Source: Ornithobacterium rhinotracheale DSM 15997
GTDB lineage: Bacteria > Bacteroidota > Bacteroidia > Flavobacteriales > Weeksellaceae
DNA: 64,000 nucleotides
Assembly (NCBI RefSeq): GCF_000265465.1
Contig: NC_018016.1
Location: forward strand, 935,501 to 999,500
Direction of reading: 5' to 3'
How positions within the stretch are numbered: position 1 is the stretch's first letter; each line of letters starts with the position of its first letter. Under the pieces are notes generated by a model. The model was not told where the DNA came from. It worked only from the letters and a program-made list of their open reading frames with translations, and made no database searches. Positions 61,928 to 64,000 of the stretch are shown in pieces. A program made the position numbers and the translations under genes.

Positions 61928-64000
61928 ATGAGAAAAAATTATGTTTTAGCACTATTTTGTGCTTTGTTGAGTTTGGTAAATGCGCAGGAAAATAGACCCA
62001 AAATTGGTTTGGTTTTAAGCGGAGGAGGTGCCAAGGGATATGCCCATGTGGGAGTATTGGAGGAATTGGAAAAAGCACAGATCCCGATAGACTACATCGG
62101 TGGAACAAGTATGGGTGCCATTGTAGGAGGTTTGTATGCCTCGGGGTATTCGGCAAGCGATTTAAAGAAAATTTTAAAAGAAATCGATTTTGAAAAGATT
62201 ATCTATGATGAGCAAAATCGTGAAGATGCTCCTTTCTTTCAAAAGCAGTATGAAGAAAAATATTTGATTTCGCTTACCTTCAATCATTTTAAATTATCGT
62301 TGCCAAAATCTATTTCCAAAGGGCATGGAACATTAAATACCTTGGTCAAATACTTGCAACATACGCATGATAACAACGATTTTTCACAACTCAATATTCC
62401 GTTTTTGTGTATAGCTACCAATCTCGAAACAGGTAAGCAGAAAGTATTTAAAGAAGGCTTTTTGCCCCAAGTAGTATTTGCATCAGGTGCCTACCCTACT
62501 CTTTTTGCTCCTGTGAAAATAGATTCTGCTTTTTATATAGATGGCGGTGTGGTGAATAATTATCCCGTGCAGGAGGTAAAAGATATGGGAGCCGACATCA
62601 TCATCGGGGTAGATTTAGGCGAAGGATTAATGAAAGAAAAAGACATCAAAAATGTCGCAAATATTTTAGAACAAATCGTTTCTTATGGTATAGAATCTAA
62701 AACCGAAGAGCAAAGAAAAAAAGTAGACATTGCTATAAAACCAAATATTGTAGGTTTTTCTGTCATGGATTTTGAGGCAAAAGACACATTGATTTCTATC
62801 GGTAAAAAAGCTGTTTTGGATATAAAACCTCAAATTGATAGCCTTTCTAAAATCGTAGGAAAACACAAAAGAGAAACCAATATTTCTTTGATAGACGATA
62901 TCTATCTGGTAGATGATGTGAATATTTCTGGACTTAAGAGTTATACCAAAAACTATGTTTTGGGTAAAATGGGAATAAAGTTTCCACAAGCTGTGAAATA
63001 TGACATGATTCTAAAAGGGATCAACGCATTGTACTCCACAGGAAACTTCAAAGAAATAAACAATAGACTGGAAAAAGATGAAAAAGGTAATAACATTCTC
63101 TATCTAGACATTGTAGAAAATACCGATAATCTTTATGTAAAAGCAGGTTTGCATTACGATGAATTATTTAAATCTTCTCTGCTTTTAAATTTTACGGCAA
63201 AAAATATCATAAGTATTAATACCACCCTTTCTGTAGATTTGGTTGTGGGAGATAAACCCAGATATTATGTAAATTATTTTGTAGACAATGGTATCAAACC
63301 AAGCTTTGGGCTAAACAGTGCATTTCAGCAATTTTCTGTATTAAACCGATTAAAGCAAGTAGGAGTGCCTAACTTAAATTATGATGTAAAAACATTCAAA
63401 AATCAATTTTACATACAATCCACTTTAAAGGAACGCTATGCCGTGGGATTAGGTTTTGAACACCAATATCTGAAGATAGAAACTCAAAACTTATCTGATG
63501 ATGATTCCAACAAAAGCTTGGTGAATAATCATTATTATACACCCTACTCTTTCGTGAAAATAGACAATAGAGATCATAAATATTATCCTACCAAGGGAAT
63601 GATGTTCGATGGCGAAATCCACTACATCGTGGCATCTTCTGAAAAGGATTTTGACCCAACACTTTATTTAAAATCCAATGTTCAATTAAATTTTCCTTTG
63701 GGAGATCACTTTGCTATTCAAACAGGCGGTAGGTTCAATACCTATTTTTCGTCTACCAATATTCCAAACGGATTAAACTTTAATATAGGCGGATTGCAAC
63801 AGCAATTAATATTAAACTCATCTCCTTTTTATGGTTTAAATTACGGTTCTCTCGTAACAGGAAGTATGTTTGAATTAAGAGGAGGAGTGCAATACAAGTT
63901 TTTAAAGAAAAATTATTTATCAATCAATGCTAATATACTTTCCATTGCAGATAAATTAAAAGATTTAAACTTTGTAGACTATAAATACCAAGGTTATGGA
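61928..64000 (+). CDS. Patatin-like phospholipase with C-terminal outer-membrane barrel (partial, runs off window)
   Basis: 691 codons from the ATG at 61928, with no stop before the window edge. A signal peptide (LALFCALLSLVNAQ) precedes the patatin domain (about residues 25-215): glycine-rich GLVLSGGGAKGYAHVGVLEE, nucleophile GGTSMGA and the catalytic Asp in YIDGGVVNN. A POTRA-like segment (about 320-380) leads into a barrel related to Omp85/PlpD. PlpD-like proteins are outer-membrane phospholipases that export or expose their own patatin domain. It lies 8 bp after ybeY. Confidence 0.92.
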   Translation, partial: MRKNYVLALFCALLSLVNAQENRPKIGLVLSGGGAKGYAHVGVLEELEKAQIPIDYIGGTSMGAIVGGLYASGYSASDLKKILKEIDFEKIIYDEQNREDAPFFQKQYEEKYLISLTFNHFKLSLPKSISKGHGTLNTLVKYLQHTHDNNDFSQLNIPFLCIATNLETGKQKVFKEGFLPQVVFASGAYPTLFAPVKIDSAFYIDGGVVNNYPVQEVKDMGADIIIGVDLGEGLMKEKDIKNVANILEQIVSYGIESKTEEQRKKVDIAIKPNIVGFSVMDFEAKDTLISIGKKAVLDIKPQIDSLSKIVGKHKRETNISLIDDIYLVDDVNISGLKSYTKNYVLGKMGIKFPQAVKYDMILKGINALYSTGNFKEINNRLEKDEKGNNILYLDIVENTDNLYVKAGLHYDELFKSSLLLNFTAKNIISINTTLSVDLVVGDKPRYYVNYFVDNGIKPSFGLNSAFQQFSVLNRLKQVGVPNLNYDVKTFKNQFYIQSTLKERYAVGLGFEHQYLKIETQNLSDDDSNKSLVNNHYYTPYSFVKIDNRDHKYYPTKGMMFDGEIHYIVASSEKDFDPTLYLKSNVQLNFPLGDHFAIQTGGRFNTYFSSTNIPNGLNFNIGGLQQQLILNSSPFYGLNYGSLVTGSMFELRGGVQYKFLKKNYLSINANILSIADKLKDLNFVDYKYQGYG

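Overview
The window comes from a low-GC member of the Bacteroidota, most likely class Flavobacteriia (Weeksellaceae/Flavobacteriaceae-like; Ornithobacterium or a near relative is only a guess). Four things support this: a SusC/SusD pair, a fused LpxC-FabZ enzyme, the type IX secretion regulator PorX, and many start sites preceded by the Bacteroidota -7 element TAnnTTTG. I saw no rRNA, tRNA, CRISPR array or complete insertion sequence. The sequence looks like ordinary chromosome with one compact catabolic locus and several odd intergenic stretches.

Layout. 1-2988: end of a TPR protein, an outer-membrane barrel protein and hemB. 3267-14309: a uronate locus with a KduD-type dehydrogenase, an orphan galactitol-type PTS EIIC permease, an HdeD-like membrane protein, a KduI isomerase that carries a signal peptide, SusC/SusD, two small unknown proteins, and KDG kinase on the other strand. 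14652-18704: purF-purC-purM and a DUF4298 gene. 18705-18992: a GC-rich palindromic island. 18993-26991 (minus): a MoxR/DUF58/Bat operon. 27172-32494 (minus): hisS, then lpxD-lpxC/fabZ-lpxA-efp. 32615-35443: an HD phosphohydrolase divergent from porX. 35529-38504 (minus): murI, hemW and a secreted esterase. 38573-41721: a tail-fibre-like coiled-coil protein, an HU-like protein and a 725-bp unexplained region with a (TG)14 tract. 41722-49597: a PfkB kinase, DUF456, pdxJ with a hydrolase, a lipoprotein/XRE regulator pair, DUF389 and rnr. 49681-55167 (minus): a mannose-1-phosphate guanylyltransferase behind a decayed sprT-like gene, MlaF/MlaE, two DUF4488-like paralogues and rarA. 55763-64000: rpiB, trmN6, a Ktr/Trk potassium system with two channel subunits, ybeY and a patatin/Omp85-type protein that runs off the end.

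How the genes work together. The uronate locus can be read as one route. SusC/SusD bring unsaturated uronic-acid oligosaccharides across the outer membrane. KduI, unusually exported, isomerises 4-deoxy-5-ketouronate in the periplasm. The orphan EIIC may carry the product across the inner membrane, where KduD reduces it to 2-keto-3-deoxygluconate and KdgK phosphorylates it. The lyase, the unsaturated glucuronyl hydrolase and the KDPG aldolase are not in this window. Other clear units are lipid A initiation (lpxA, lpxC/fabZ, lpxD), purine synthesis, the Bat system, MlaEF lipid transport and K+ uptake.
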